From Ailurus styani (Eukaryota; Chordata; Mammalia; Carnivora; Ailuridae), in assembly GCA_002007465.1 (NCBI GenBank), contig LNAC01000375.1, positions 846,831-910,830 of the forward strand: a stretch of DNA of 64,000 nt. The letters are read 5' to 3'. The stretch's first letter is position 1; each line of letters opens with the position of its first letter. Below are positions 49,870-61,189 of this stretch, in pieces. The position numbers and the translations under genes are program-made. The notes below the pieces were generated by a model. That model did no database searches, had not been told where the DNA came from, and worked only from the letters and a program-made list of their open reading frames with translations.

Positions 49870-50345
49870 TTCTAAGAAAGATGGAGTACTCTAATGCGAA
49901 GGGCTCTGTGGGTAATCTGTTCAGACCAAGGGAATGGACCAGAGAATCACTAACAGTGGTACCTGTAGTGTCTAAGTGGGGTAACTCTCTATTAGATGGG
50001 AGCCCCCTAATGTGGGTGACTGATCCGGTGGAAGCTAGTAGGGGTGTGGTTGGTGACAAGAATTCACCTGAGGCAAAACAAAGAAGAGAGTTTATTGAAT
50101 ACACAACAAGGGAGCTGCGGGCAGAAGAGCAAAGGAGAGGCTGTCTGCAATGAGGCAGTGGGTGGGAGCTGCTTTTAAAGAGTAGATGAGGAGGTATGAT
50201 GACATAGAGAATTCTCCCTTTTTTGGTAACTGTGTCTACTTGTAAATTATCCATTGGTCGGTTAGGACCTATGGATACCTTGAGATGGTTCGCCTGATGG
50301 GTCTGTCTCCTTTCCATTGCTCAAGACTGCCTACAAGCAGCCTTT
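49870..50345 (-). mobile_element. gammaretrovirus-like (ERV1) LTR and leader, antisense
   Basis: On the minus strand: a CCAAT-type box (plus 50251-50257), a TATA-like CTCTTTAAAAGC (plus 50171-50182), and about 80 bases further an AATAAA signal (plus 50091-50096). U5-like sequence then ends near CACCCACAT (plus ~50012). Next comes AGGGGGCTCCC (plus ~50000-50010), which resembles the start of a proline-tRNA primer-binding site, and then leader-like sequence to about 49870. This spacing fits a gammaretroviral LTR. No gag, pol or env frame follows on the minus strand, so the element is a remnant. The 5' end of the LTR is not placed. Confidence 0.65.
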
Positions 50346-52285
50346 ACAGTGCTGTTGCTCTAGTTTTTATCTAACATTAGTCATAATTAAAAAATATTTT
50401 TAAAATATGGTTTTGAAGAGGCAGTGCATTCAGTTTAAAGTGGCATGCCCTTGCTCCAGAACGTATAAGATTATGCTGAGACACCTCTCAGTATAGACAC
50501 CTCATGACTTGCCAGGAACCTTGCAAGGCATCATCATCTGCTATAGATACTTGGACAATAGCCTGGACCTGCTACAGAGATTTTTCAGAAATGGCAACCT
50601 GAGCTACCTAGAAAATAGGTCAAGAAGTACCCAAAAGAGTATTGTACATGCTCTTTCCAAAACTTAAGCTGATCAAACATCATGTCTCTTTCAGTTGTCA
50701 GAGGTTCAAGAAGAAATATATTGCCTTTTTTAAGAAAAGATATCCCAGCATGCTCAAGATCACCCCATTCCTAAATAGTTCTCTGATCATGGAAGACATC
50801 TGGAGAGTTTATCTTCTAACCACTGGTATCTTACCAGTTTATCTGGAATATTGCTAATTAAGTCATTAGTACAATGTCACCAAGATAAGTACTTCAGTGG
50901 ATTTTCTGTTAAATGTCAGTTTAAGAAGAATTTATTTGGACTATATAGTGACAGAGAGCAGGAGAGTTAACTTCACCCCAGGGCAAGACTAAAAATGACT
51001 ACTACTAGTCTCATGTTCTTTCCTAATGGTACTGAAAAGAATGTACTAGATTAGTAGCTGAATATCAAGCTGAATGTGATAATATGTTCTAGAAAAAATA
51101 CCACATCAAATGAGGCAGTACAAACTGGGGCTACAATTTCTTTTTAAATTTAACTTAGTTCATTATTTTCTGCCATAATTTACAGATATAATTTAGACAA
51201 AAGCAAATACGATGGATACCATAAACCACGCGTTCTTTAAGTTCATATGAGTGGTTCTAATTTTTGTCATTGCACCTGTGATACATTATTGCTCCAATTT
51301 TATTAATTTGGTCAAAGGAGGAAAGTTGTAAGGACTTTTTTTCCCCCCTTTTCCCCAATAACAGAACTGACTACATAGGTCAAGGGACACAGTGTTAGTG
51401 TCATGCTAACAATGTCTACTCCAATTATACATTCAGGGAAAGGTGAAAAACCCAAAGATTGGTCCTAGACATTAGATCCACAGACTTTATGTGAAAAAAC
51501 CTTGGACCAGGACCAAGTCCTTATTACAAAGCTTCTGAATAATCCCAGTGTAAGAGGGGAATTATGAAAGCATTTTGATTCTCTTGATATTAGTGTCCCT
51601 CCAGACCCTATACCAAAACTCCTGAAAGACATCTTTCCTCAGTATATAGTTACTTGGTAAATGACTATCAGTCTCTTTGGGGAATAGTTACTGCTTATCT
51701 TTGCTAAAACATTACAAGATTGTTCCTCAAGAGAGCACAACCTCTTCCTTTGAAATTCTTTAAGACGTTTACTTTTCTCCTTCTTGAAAACTCCTTTAGC
51801 ATATAGAGTGGATGAACCATCATCCAAACCATATACTTTGCTACAGAGTGTGGGGTCAGAGACCCCTTGTCATTATCTGGAATACTTGTTAGATCACTTA
51901 AAATTACTGAATCAGAAATCTACATTATTAGGTATTCCCTAAGTATATTAACATTTGTGATACATCAATTTTGTACAAATATATTGACCATTTGTATTAA
52001 CTAATATTTTAATTTCCATCATTTGCCTCTAAATCAAAAAAATGAGGTTGGTGAAGGATAAGAACTTTGAAAACTCTTTTGTGCCCTGAAAAAAAAGTCA
52101 AAAGATCACAAGTTACTGACTTCAGAACTGAGACTATAATTTACAGCTACATGTTATTAATTTATAGAAATCATGCTGGAGTTTTAGTTCATAAATTACA
52201 GATTCATGCACTTGTTGTCTCTGTTGTATGAGTGTTCTTTGCAAACATTTCACAAAAATCAGCACTTCCTGATGCCTACATTCTT
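50346..52285. other. unassigned; possible ERV-derived sequence near 51340-51870
   Basis: No gene was recognised. The text around 51370-51500 and 51590-51850 has a feel of antisense retroviral internal sequence but I could not match it. A 71-codon frame at 50642-50857 has no domain. Confidence 0.3.
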
Positions 52286-52489
52286 TTTTTTTTTTTAAGA
52301 TTTTATTTATTGGAGAGGGAGAGAGAAAGAGAATGAGAAGTGGGGAGGGGAAGGGCAGAGGAGGAGAGAGAGAGAGAAGCAGACTTTCTACTGAGCAGGG
52401 AGCCTTATGCGGGGCTCAATCCCAGGACCTGGAGATCATCACCTAAGCCGAAGGCAGACACTTAAACAGCCTGGGCCACCCAGGCGCCC
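52286..52489 (-). mobile_element. SINEC, antisense, with 17-base target-site duplication
   Basis: T-tract and AAGATTTTATTTATTGG through CCCAGGACC to GGCCACCCAGGCGCCCC. CTGATGCCTACATTCTT lies at about 52269-52285 and 52490-52506. The body shows GAGAGAGAAGCAGACTTTC variants, so this is a somewhat older copy. Confidence 0.95.
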
Positions 52490-52506
52490 CTGATGCCTAC
52501 ATTCTT

Positions 52507-55476
52507 ATGGGTCTATACTGTACCAATTTTGCTCAAAAGGTGTTCTGTTATTATAAGATATCATGACTGACTGTAAATAAAGAAATATAATTGTTTTTCT
52601 AACTCTAAAGGTACTTAAAGTAAAAGACCCTTTGCTCAGAAAGTAATGACTGAAGTGCATTGCCAATCACAAAAACCAACTATCAAATAAGAAAATCCAG
52701 TCTTTTTTTACTTAATGATATGGTAAATTAGATGGGGATTCTTATATCCCTTGAGTTCAATTAAATCAGATTGTTTGTTTTGTGTTTTTAAATTGTAAGG
52801 TAATTTTTATTTAACAACATTCAAGAACATTTCCAAATAAACCATTGAGCATTTTTTTGAGACTCTAAATGTTGTGAACTGAAGTTTCTTTATTCACTAC
52901 CATCCTCAAAATGGTTTAATTAGAAAATAAACTGTGTACTATGTTCCAAAAATGAGAGTACAGAATAGTGATACTCTATATTAAATACTCTTAAGCTATA
53001 TCATATCTAGGCAGACAACTGCAAATGTAAATATATCTAAAATCTCGATATACATATACATGGATACATGTAATAGGTAGATAGATATAGCTAGCTCTAT
53101 GCAAAGACACAGATATAAATGTATAGATACTGGATATATTCAATACCTCTCACAAAAATTTTAATTTGGCAATCATCATTGAAATTACAAGTCAATTCCC
53201 TTCATCTGACTCATAAAGACACAGAGCATCAAAACGGTGAACTATCTCTTAAGAAAACATTTAGCCAGCACCAAAGTCTAAAATCAGACATGCTGACTCC
53301 TAGCACAGTAGCCTCTTCTGAGGTTTTCTCTTTTGTTAGTGACTTTCTATGATGGCTCTTCACATTGCCTGAATAACATATATTTTAAAAGTCTGGAAAG
53401 ACAGGTAGGTGCTACCAATAAAACATGGGCTCATTTTAATGTCAAATAATCCAATACATTTTGTAGTGTTCTTTGCTTTTAACAGCCCCGTGGGATTCAT
53501 TCTGCCACTTTATTCTTCAAAGTAATAAGTGTCTCAATTGCATGTGAAATGTTGCACTGCATCAGTATGAAAGTGTAATCAATAAACGGTCAGTTCATTC
53601 AGTATTTTGAAGACTTTGCAGAATGGAAGGTCATGCCTGATGAGAATACAGTAGCAAAAGTGTCACCAAGTGATCACAGTGATTCAACAGTAATTAAGTA
53701 TTCCTTTTACTTTGATGCAGTGTTTAACTTGGTTAATGCCTAACGTGAAATTTAATATCAAACTCTTCTTGCTTTAAATATTTTATCAGCAATCCAATTC
53801 CTAACTGAAATTAAGGTCAGTAAGGTCAGACTTTAACCACAAACGTCCTTGAAGTTTAGTCAGTCTTTATGAGCATACTTGATCAGTGAGCATATACTTT
53901 TCAACAGGTGATATTGTAAAACATAGCTACAGAGGCATGTAGTCAAATTTCTAATAATTTTTCAACAATTTTTTGTGTGTGTATTTAAGCAGAGTGCTGA
54001 ATTCCGAACAGTAGTGGAAGAGAATGAATATTATGTTGAAAGTTTAAAAAAGCAAAATAACAATAATAACATAAACAATATAATTTAATTGTTCTAAAAA
54101 GCCTATCCCTTAGGCATTATATTCTCAATTTTATAAATATGCAAACTGAGACAAAGTTAAATTACCTGTTTAGCATCATATAACTATATAAGTGTTCATG
54201 ATTTTAACTCTAATTTATTTGCATGAAAATTAGTCTGCATTTATGTCAAATCTGAAAACAATTAGTTCCTGTTCTCAAAGGGTTCATTTTGTAGCAACAG
54301 ATAGAATAAAATCAGTAATACAACTATGCACATTTTGATGAATATATAAAGGTTTAAATAAAATCATAGGACTGCTCCAAAGAGTCAGCATTTAAATCTG
54401 ACTGGCAAATATAAAACGATTTCAAGATAAGGTCATATTTGACCCTGGACTTGAATATTAAATTTTGATGGATACATCAAAAAAGGTTAGGCTATTTCTG
54501 CAATAATGAAGGCTGTGATTAAAGGCAAAAAATCATGAAAGACCCTGGCATGCCCAGGTATTTACAAGCAGTTTGGGTTCCTGCAAAATACAAAACACAC
54601 AAAGAACAGCGGAAAAAGAGAGTTTAGGTGCTAGAGATGAGATTATATGAAGTTATAAGAAGAAAACTTAAAAAGTACTCAACATATCATGCTAAGACAT
54701 TTTAACTTTTCTATTGACAATGAGAAAAACATAAAAAATGATTATATAGATTAACCTAGCAATGTTCTAAGGTGAAATAACAAGCAGAGTGATTGAAAAC
54801 AAGGCTGTCATTTGAGAGGGCATTGCATGTACTGAACTGTATAGTCAGATATACTTCTCTATTTATCCATGTATTTAATAAGCATGTATGTATCCAAAAT
54901 CATTCTCTAAATTAGCTGGTAATATTAATTATGATTTGAATATCACTCAATAGCTTAAATTTGTTTCATATATTACCATATTCAATCATTGGGGGAAGAC
55001 ATGAATAAGGCAATGCAGGTATTCTATCAGCATTTTGGAGGTATAAAATTTGTATTAGAGAAATAAAGATACCTGCTCAGAGTGATAGAAGTAGTAACTG
55101 AAGAAAGCAAAATGAGACTTTGGGCCTCCTGACCCTATTCATTATATCTCAGAGCAAATTCTAAATAGCAAAAGCAAAAGGTATCACATTTAATCTGTAT
55201 ATATAAATTTCAATATTTAAATTAATATTTACTTTTGAAACATTGAATAGAGTGATACACATTGTGTTTGTTCATTCAAATTTAGATCACCATACTAAAA
55301 ATTAATTCAACAGATATTTACTGCCTCCACAAATGAATCAATGGTAAGAAAAGGGATACTACCCATACTTCCAATAATTTAAAGCCTTGTAGTGAAGACA
55401 ACTCAATCTAATAATTACTAACATAGTAATTTCTCTTTACTCACAACTTTTAATTTTAAAAGTCACAGTAAGTTGT
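52507..55476. other. unassigned sequence; MIR/L2-like remnants; no gene seen
   Basis: AT-rich. MIR-like text is plausible near 54090-54225 (TATTCTCAATTTTATAAATATGC... AAACTGAG). Open frames are at most 77 codons. Confidence 0.4.
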
Positions 55477-55658
55477 GGGGTGCCTGGGGGGCCCAGTCAG
55501 CTAAGTATCTGACTTCAGCTCAGGTCATGACCTCAGGGTCCTAGGATCGAGCCCCACGATGGGCTCCAGGCTCAGGAGTAGTCTGCTTGCCCCTCTGCCC
55601 TTCCACCTGCTTGTGTGTTCTCTCTCTCTCTCAAATAAATAAATAAAATCTTTTTTAA
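55477..55658 (+). mobile_element. SINEC with target-site duplication
   Basis: GGGGTGCCTGGGGGGCCCAGTC through CAAATAAATAAATAAAATC. The flanks AAAGTCACAGTAAGTTGT and AAATCAGAGTAAGTTGT are a duplication with a few differences. The GCCCAGTCAGCTAAGTATCTGACTTC head marks an older subfamily. Confidence 0.93.
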
Positions 55659-56060
55659 AAAATCAGAGTAAGTTGTATTTTCAGTTTATACCTTTTCATC
55701 CATAATGCAACAGAATACATTGATGCAAATGCATTGTTTTAAATCTTATAAATTCTTGGGAATCCTGTCATAAGTAGAGTCCAGTTCTTAAAATCTTTTT
55801 TGGATGGTCTGGTATAAGACTTCTGGAAGTATAAAAAAAGCTCTGAAAACAGAGATACCTTATGAAAAAAACAGTAGGGAAGAAAGGATTTATGGCTCAG
55901 CTTCCCTACATGACCTCACAAAAGAAAATCAAGAAGATTTTTCCGTCAAAGGGAAGAGATGTAGTTTAATCATGAGCATGTAGAAAGTACCTCTAGACTC
56001 ATGTAGACCAAAATGGCACATGGCTAAGCATCCACCTATTTAGGGTCTCAACATTTTTTA

Positions 56061-56080
56061 TGTGTGTGTACATATATGTA

Positions 56081-56142
<62 letters not shown>
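56061..56142. repeat. (TG)n(TA)n compound microsatellite
   Basis: About 20 TG/CA-type units followed by about 21 TA units, uninterrupted for most of the length. The 114-codon plus-strand frame at 56062-56406 starts here and runs into the following SINE. Confidence 0.95.
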
Positions 56143-56145
<3 letters not shown>

Positions 56146-56233
56146 GAAAACTTTCAGCAAGTGGAAAAAGAAAGATGGGAAAACAATCTGACAAAATATA
56201 AAGGGAAATCTCTTATTAATAAGGTATCTGAAG

Positions 56234-56424
56234 GGGTGCCTGGGTGGCTCGGTGGGTTAAAGCCTCTGCCTTCAGCTCAGGTCATGATCTCAGAGTCCTG
56301 GGATCGAGCCCTGTGTTGGGCTTCCTGCTCGGTAGGGAGCCTGCTTCCTCCTCTCTGCCTGCCTCTCTGCCTACTTGCAATCTCTCTCTCTCTGTCAAAT
56401 AAATAAATAAAATCTTTAAAAAAA
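56234..56424 (+). mobile_element. SINEC with 16-base target-site duplication
   Basis: GGGTGCCTGGGTGGCTCGGTGG through CTGTCAAATAAATAAATAAAATC. AATAAGGTATCTGAAG flanks it without mismatch (about 56218-56233 and 56424-56439). The right copy overlaps the left duplication of the following L1. Confidence 0.95.
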
Positions 56425-56448
56425 ATAAGGTATCTGAAGCTCAAATAT

Positions 56449-56760
56449 TATGCTGAATGAAATAAGTCAAGCAAAAAAAGTAAATTATCATATGGTTTCA
56501 CTTACTTGTGGAACATAAGGAATAACATGGGGGACATTAGGAGAAGGAAAAGTGAATTGGGGGAAATCAGAGGGGTAGAAGAACCATGAGAGACTGTGGA
56601 CTCTGAGAAACAAACTGAGGTTTTAGAGGGGAGCGAGGTGGGAAGATGGGTGAGCCTGGTGGTGAGTATTAAGGAGGGCACATATTGCATGGAGCACTGG
56701 GTATGATACATAAACAATGAATCTTGGAACACTGAAAAAATAAAATAAAATTTAAAAAAA
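56449..56760 (+). mobile_element. L1, sense, ~310-base 3' end insertion with target-site duplication
   Basis: TAAGTCAAGCAAAAAAAGTAAATT, CACTTACTTGTGGAACATAAGG and GGGTATGATACATAAACAATGAATC match the L1 ORF2 end and 3' UTR, with AATAAAATAAAATTTAAAAAAA at the end. TGAAGCTCAAATAT lies at 56435-56448 and 56761-56774 without mismatch. A 5'-truncated, recent insertion. Confidence 0.9.
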
Positions 56761-57162
56761 TGAAGCTCAAATATGAAAAACCTAACCTACTTTTGACATA
56801 TGTCAAAATTGCTTCATGAGGACACCGAGAAAAAAGTTAGAAAGATGTTTCATTTTTATATTGATCACCATCATCCTCTGACCCAGAAACTTGAGGCATG
56901 GTCAGAGAAGATGGCAGACATCTGTTTTCTCACTTAAGAAATTCACTTGTAAGTTAAGATCACCCCTCCTTCAACCTCTGAAATTCCATGTTCTCCAAGT
57001 TCATGGCATATTTTAAAAGTAGGGTAGGTAGCTATAAATATTCCAAGTAACAAGTTGAAATTAGGGACTGGCTGCTAGTGGCAATGTACATTTGGAGATG
57101 TCTAGTCATGAAGTGGAAGGAAAAACTTTACTTTCCATGTACCATTAAAGCTCTAAGAACTT

Positions 57163-57370
57163 GGGCGCCTGGGTGGCTCAGTGGGTTAATGCCTCTGCTT
57201 TCGGCTCAGGTCATGATCTCAGGGTCCTGGGATCGAGGCCCGCATCGGGCTCCCTGCTCGGCGGGGAGCCTGCTTCCCCCTCTCTCTCTCTCTGCCTGCC
57301 TCTCTGCCTCCTTGTGATCTCTCTCCCTCTGTGAAATAAATAAATAAAATCTTTAAAAAAAAAAAAAAAA
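57163..57370 (+). mobile_element. SINEC, near-consensus, with long A-tail and target-site duplication
   Basis: TGGGCGCCTGGGTGGCTCAGTG through CTGTGAAATAAATAAATAAAATC and a run of about 18 A's. AAAGCTCTAAGAACTT occurs at about 57147-57162 and again at 57370-57385. It looks the youngest of the SINE copies in the window. Confidence 0.96.
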
Positions 57371-57385
57371 AAGCTCTAAGAACTT

Positions 57386-58214
57386 GAAAGCAAAGCAAAA
57401 GAAATAAAAAGAAGAAAGCAATAGAAAAGAAAAAAAAATAAAGTGCTAGAAATCAAGGAATTGTACTAGAAATTCAGCATTTCTGTCTCTAACTAGAAAA
57501 TTGAAAAACAGAGTAAAATCTTTGCTAAGAAATTGAAACACGAACTAAGGGTACTGTCTATTTTGCAGTAATCTTTGTAGTCTTTTTTCATTTTGTTCTG
57601 TTTGCACAGAAAGCAAGAATATGTGACTTCAATGTAAAATATCTAAAATCACAAGAAAAACTGGCTAATATTCAAAAGCAAGAAAATATCAAATATTCAA
57701 TAGAAGAAATAAGGGAAAATGTCATGTAAATGAAAAATCCATTCAAATCTACACTAAAAAGAGAAAAGAACGGAGTTAATCCAGTCAGCACAAAGAACAA
57801 ACTAAAAACATAAGAAACAAAAAAATGCAATAAATCAGTAGAAAAATTTATCAGTTGTTAAGCAAGTTTGAAGAAAAGCTCTTAAAGTGAAAAAAAAAAG
57901 GAAAAAGAAATAAACATTATGAGAGGTACAAGATTATCATTATAAATAATTGGGAACAATATCCAATATGTGAATACTGAAAATACCAGATCATATTATG
58001 CAGAAACTAAACTACTTGTGTACAGGAGAGATTCATAGAGTCAGCAAAAACAATAACAATAACTGTGCAGGCAAATGTTAAATATTAATACAGGCAAGTG
58101 CATTGCCTACTAAAACTCAGCAACCAACTATATAAATACCCAATTTTAAACCAGAATTACTACCCTTAAACAACATCTCCCTTGCAACTAGTAGATAAAT
58201 ATGTCCTGCCATCT
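57386..58214. other. unassigned A-rich sequence; no gene seen
   Basis: A-rich with GAAAGCAAAGC and AAAAGAAAAA runs; possibly old L1-related sequence. Not assigned. Confidence 0.35.
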
Positions 58215-58480
58215 AGTACACAGCCTAGTTATTATAGCCAACAGTGCCGTATTATAAACTTCAAAGTTGCTAAGAGGCTAGGTCTTAATTGTTCTCACCA
58301 CACACACACACACACACACACACAAGGTAAGTGTGATGTGGCAGAGGTGTTAGCTCATAGCTATAGTGGTAATCATATTGCAATATGTAAATGTATCAAA
58401 TCAACATGCACAACTTAAATTTACACAACGTTATATGTCAATTATATCTCAGTAAAAAGATAATAAAAATAAACCAAAAT
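58215..58480 (+). mobile_element. L1 3' UTR remnant (L1M-like), sense, with (CA)n
   Basis: TATAGCCAACAGTGCCGTATT, AAGTTGCTAAGAGGCTAGGTC, AACTTAAATTTACACAACG and TATGTCAATTATATCTCAGT follow the order of an old L1 3' UTR. A (CA)13 run at 58299-58324 interrupts it. Confidence 0.75.
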
Positions 58481-58596
58481 TTCTTGATATGTAAAGAAAT
58501 AGGTAAGTGAGCCCAACCTTCAGGGGGAAAAAAGCCAATAAAATTTTGATTTCAAAAAGACCCAGATTTTGAATTTAATAGTTAAAGACTTCAAGG

Positions 58597-59140
58597 AAAT
58601 TGATATAAATGTGTTACAAAGACACAAGAATGAGGCAAGAGAAACAAAAGGCATACTTACTGAAAAGTAGAAGTTTTAAAAAAACATTTTCAAAATACAT
58701 TAGTGTATATGAAGAAAAATATTAAAGTTTTAAAAATCCTACTAGAATTAAGTGGGTTTAGAAAGTTTGTAGAGAAAAGATCAATTTACAACAATTAATA
58801 TATCTTACATATACTAGAAGTAAGTAATCAACATTAATTTTTATATAGTCTTTCCAACAAAAGATAAAAAAATAATATTCATTAGCGAAAAAAATCCTCA
58901 CTTCTACATCATGTCTTATACAAAAATCCTAATTCCAAGTGGATTATGTAAATTTGTATATAAGCGTTAAAATCAGAAACTTCTAAAAGAAAACTTGGGG
59001 AAAATACATATGCCCTTCAGTTAGCAAAGACTTCTTTGATAGTACACAAAATACGCAAAATTTGAAGGAAAAAAAATGATAAATTAAACTTTACCAAAAC
59101 TTTAAAATAATGCTCACCTGAAGACATCATTAAGAAAATG
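58597..59140 (+). mobile_element. L1 ORF2 remnant, sense, including direct repeat copy A
   Basis: 58597-58925 (copy A) and the following text to AAGACATCATTAAGAAAATGAA read as broken L1 ORF2. Copy A is repeated at 60626-60957. Frames are disrupted by stops. Confidence 0.7.
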
Positions 59141-60620
59141 AAGCGAGGGACAGAGGAGAGACAGCCATGCCCTTGCCCCGGAGAGTCTTGTTTCTCCGCA
59201 GCGTCGATGGCGCTTGGCTCAACTGTAATTCCCCAGGGCGCTTTAGCGGTTGTCCCAGGCCTGACGCGCATGCGCTCCGCCGACCGGGAGGCGGTGTCTC
59301 GGCTCTCCCGCGCCTTCTTTCTCCTCCGGCTGGGTTCTGGAGTAACAACCAAGTCCAGCCTTCCCGCAGATGCAGCCCCATCCTCAACCCTACCCCATTC
59401 GGTTCCCTGCATAAGGGATCATCTGTGGCCGCCTCACAGGAAGACGGTGTTACGGGCAGTTGGCACCCCCAAGGACCTGGAGCATCGCGGATCTTCGATG
59501 GAGAGGCTGGCCTCTCCTGTACCTTTGGAACTAGTTGGCCCAGTAGACCTGTTCCTGCCCAACAGCGCCGCTGGGCTCACTTCTGTAGCCGGGACTGATG
59601 CTCGATGCACTCCAGCTCCTTAGTGAAGTTTGCAGCATGTAAACAGCTGCGGGTTCCACTGTGCCAGCATCCGCATCATCCAGAGCTGCCTGTGCAGAGG
59701 GCGCGGCTTGAGGTACGTGCAGGAGGATGAGGCGTCCCCACCACTGGCTGGGGTGTGTGTCCTAGGACCACTTGGAGCCTCGAGTGAAGACTGCTCCCCC
59801 TACGTCCGTCCTCTCCTCCTCACACGGAAGAGGAGGCAAAAGCATCAGCTTCCGTGCTTCACCTAGAGAGCTCCACCAAGGGATGAGCCCAAGCCCAATG
59901 TAGCTGGCACAAGACAGCACTTACCACCAGTCCACTCTTGTTCTATATTAGTCCCTCCATTTGATGTGACACAGATGTGCCCCAAGGGCAGATGCTGCTG
60001 GCTGACTCCCGTGGGCCCCTGGAGTGGGAGAGGAGAGTGAGGGACCATCCAGGCCCCAGGAAGACCAGGGGTACAGCGTCGTCTCGCTGTGTTGCTTGGC
60101 ACCTGCCTAAATGCAAATCCAACACCAACTTCCTCCTGGAAAAGATCACTAGTGTCAGCCTCCTTCCATGGTGACTACAGGGCTGGATCCTTACCCAGTT
60201 CCAGAACGGTCTGGGGGCAGGGTCAGCACCAGGACACCCTCTTCTCCAGTGGCTTGGCTTCATGTTCAGCAGGTCTTCCTTGCCAGACCTCTCCCGTGTC
60301 CTGGGACCCGCACTGTTACAGTGAATCTCTATCTGGCAAACAACTTGTTGGTTTCGCAAAACCCACAACCATCATTTCGCATGTCTTATCTTCAGCATGG
60401 GCAGCCTCCTCCAACATGGCATATTTTTTCCCATTGGTTGATGGTGTGACAAGAGCTGGTCTGGCTGGAAACCTGAGGGCTCTTCCTGGATAGACCTGAC
60501 AGCTCTTCGGGGAAACCTGCCTGCCATCTGGCCTCTGCATACCAGTATTAGCCTCCCTGTCCTTTCCTCCAAGACCAGCATGGCAGAAACAGGGAGCTGA
60601 CCGCCCCACCCTCCACGGAT
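59141..60620 (+). other. GC-rich insertion of unknown origin, possible gene or promoter fragment
   Basis: This ~1.5 kb segment is far richer in G, C and CpG than anything around it. Its first 250 bases contain many CpG sites and the palindrome GCGCATGCGC (59266-59275), which is the core of an NRF1-type site. Plus-strand open frames reach 161 codons (59138-59623) and 143 codons (59167-59598). Other frames at 60089-60493 (134 codons) and 60168-60449 (93) overlap, and minus-strand frames of 97-141 codons also occur, so coding direction is not evident. I do not recognise any protein domain. It sits inside an L1 between the direct repeats. It may be a promoter-plus-exon copy of a gene from elsewhere, or a retrocopy without a visible A-tail. 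I cannot say which. Confidence 0.55.
59266..59275. promoter_or_regulatory. NRF1-type palindrome in CpG-rich insertion
   Basis: GCGCATGCGC matches the NRF1 half-site palindrome. Its role is unknown; if the segment is a displaced promoter, this would fit its origin. Confidence 0.4.
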
Positions 60621-60957
60621 TCCTTAGGAAGTTAATATAAATGTGTTACAAAGACACAAGAATGAGGCAAAAGAAACAAAAGGCATACTTACTGAAAAGT
60701 AGAAGTTTTTAAAAAAATTCTTTCAAAATACATTAGTGTATACGAAGAAAATATTAAAGTTTTAAAAATCCCGCTAGAATTAAGTGGCTTTAGAAAGTTT
60801 GTAGAAAAAAAGATCAATTTACAATAATTAATCTATCTTATATATACTAGAAGTGAGTAATCAACATTAATTTTTATATAGTCTTTCCAACAAAAGATTA
60901 AAAAATAACACTCATTTGCGAAAAAAAATCCTCACTCCTACATCATGTCTTATATGA

Positions 60958-61165
60958 ACCTTCATGATGGGATTAATACCCTTATAAGAACATAAGAGAG
61001 CTTTCTCTTTTTTCTCTACTCTCTACCATGTGAGGCTGCAACAAGATGGCCATCTCTAAAGAGGAAAGATGGCCTTCACCATAAACTTGACTCTTCTAGT
61101 ACCTTGATCTTGGCCTTCTCCAACCTCCAAAACAGTAATAAATGAATGTTTTTTTGTTAAAAAAA
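60958..61165 (+). mobile_element. MaLR LTR 3' half (MST/MLT1-type), sense
   Basis: GATGGGATTAATACCCTTATAAG, CATGTGAGGCTGCAACAAG, TAGTACCTTGATCTTGG and CCAACCTCCAAAACAGTAATAAATG are the 3' half of a MaLR LTR. It directly follows repeat A'. Confidence 0.82.
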
Positions 61166-61189
61166 TAAAGAAAGAGAATTAAAAACAAA

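Larger units (their letters stand above)
58597..60957. repeat. pair of ~330-base direct repeats (A 58597-58925; A' 60626-60957)
   Basis: Both copies begin GATATAAATGTGTTAC or ATATAAATGTGTTAC and share AAAGGCATACTTACTGAAAAG, AACATTAATTTTTATATAG and CCTACATCATGTC (with small differences). By eye they are over 90% identical, so this is a true old duplication rather than a join artefact. Confidence 0.9.

Noticed and set aside
49865..50317. 150-codon minus-strand frame as a possible gene
   Set aside because: It spans the LTR and its leader, including the poly-A signal and primer-site region, so it is not a coding exon.
59138..59623. 161-codon frame in the GC-rich insertion as a gene
   Set aside because: GC-rich DNA gives long open frames on both strands by chance; no domain is recognisable and competing frames overlap. 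Kept only as an insertion of unknown origin.
58597..60957. LTR pair of a retrovirus (direct repeats 1.7 kb apart)
   Set aside because: The repeats lack TG...CA ends, promoter and poly-A signals, and their sequence is L1 ORF2.
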